Shown piece by piece: positions 63,952 to 64,000 of a stretch of DNA of 64,000 nucleotides. A program made the translations under genes and the position numbers. The notes under the pieces are model-generated. The model was not told where the DNA came from. It saw only the letters and a list, made by a program, of their open reading frames with translations, and did not search any database. Positions within the stretch are counted from its first letter, which is position 1. Every line of letters starts with the position of its first letter. Source of the DNA: Comamonas sp. NLF-1-9 (lineage in GTDB: Bacteria > Pseudomonadota > Gammaproteobacteria > Burkholderiales > Burkholderiaceae_C); NCBI RefSeq assembly GCF_019195435.1, contig NZ_CP078069.1, positions 124,001 through 188,000 of the forward strand, read 5' to 3'.

Positions 63952-64000
63952 CGGTATCTCCCTTGGCATGCAGGGGCGCTCGCTCAAGGCGGGGCGCTGC

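Overview
The window is about 64 kb of high-GC chromosome. Protein sequences, gene order and short promoter motifs such as TAGAAT and TATAAT point to a beta-proteobacterium of the order Burkholderiales, most likely family Comamonadaceae. Nearly everything is coding. The genes are mostly conserved housekeeping clusters; no phage, insertion sequence, CRISPR array or rRNA operon was seen.

Layout. 1-9.2 kb: the start of yaaA (cut by the window edge), RNase E (rne), then divergently rluC, a HAD phosphatase, a Rieske protein and sppA, then on the minus strand an enoyl-CoA hydratase-like gene, a tetrapyrrole-family methyltransferase and yceF (Maf). 9.2-28.7 kb: a long plus-strand run with ribosomal L32 and fatty-acid synthesis genes (yceD-rpmF-plsX-fabH-fabD-fabG-acpP-fabF), the envelope-stress sigma factor module (rpoE-rseA-mucD), lepA-lepB, RNA processing and repair genes (rnc-era-recO), pdxJ, an HD-domain gene, acpS, nagZ and pfkA. 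Many of these overlap by 1-4 bases and are probably translationally coupled. 28.7-37.3 kb: a minus-strand branched-chain amino-acid ABC transporter (livFGMH) with two paralogous binding proteins flanking mscS-like and lysS genes. 37.5-46.9 kb: yggT, then minus-strand accD-trpA-trpB-trpF-truA-fimV-asd; asd is preceded by a Thr/Lys/Ile-rich leader ORF and a terminator hairpin that look like an attenuator.

47-57 kb: an accessory block. A small outer-membrane barrel gene faces a seven-gene minus-strand run encoding a membrane-fusion protein, an RND pump, an outer-membrane channel, a type I sulfide:quinone oxidoreductase (all three catalytic cysteines at the expected positions), a second related flavoprotein and two DUF2892 membrane proteins. 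A divergent ArsR-family regulator and a 32-bp inverted repeat lie at its head. This looks like one regulon coupling sulfide oxidation with tripartite efflux. 57-64 kb: tRNA-Gly(CCC), alaS, csaA, a lipoprotein, an Lrp-type regulator divergent from dadA, and ackA.

The most unusual large-scale feature is a dispersed repeat of about 50 bp, with at least nine copies in both orientations. Each copy has a central hairpin with 6-nt arms and a 5-nt loop and near-constant flanks. The arms vary in a compensatory way between copies. Copies lie between genes, at stop codons, and inside the reading frames of trpF, sppA and the TolC-like gene.
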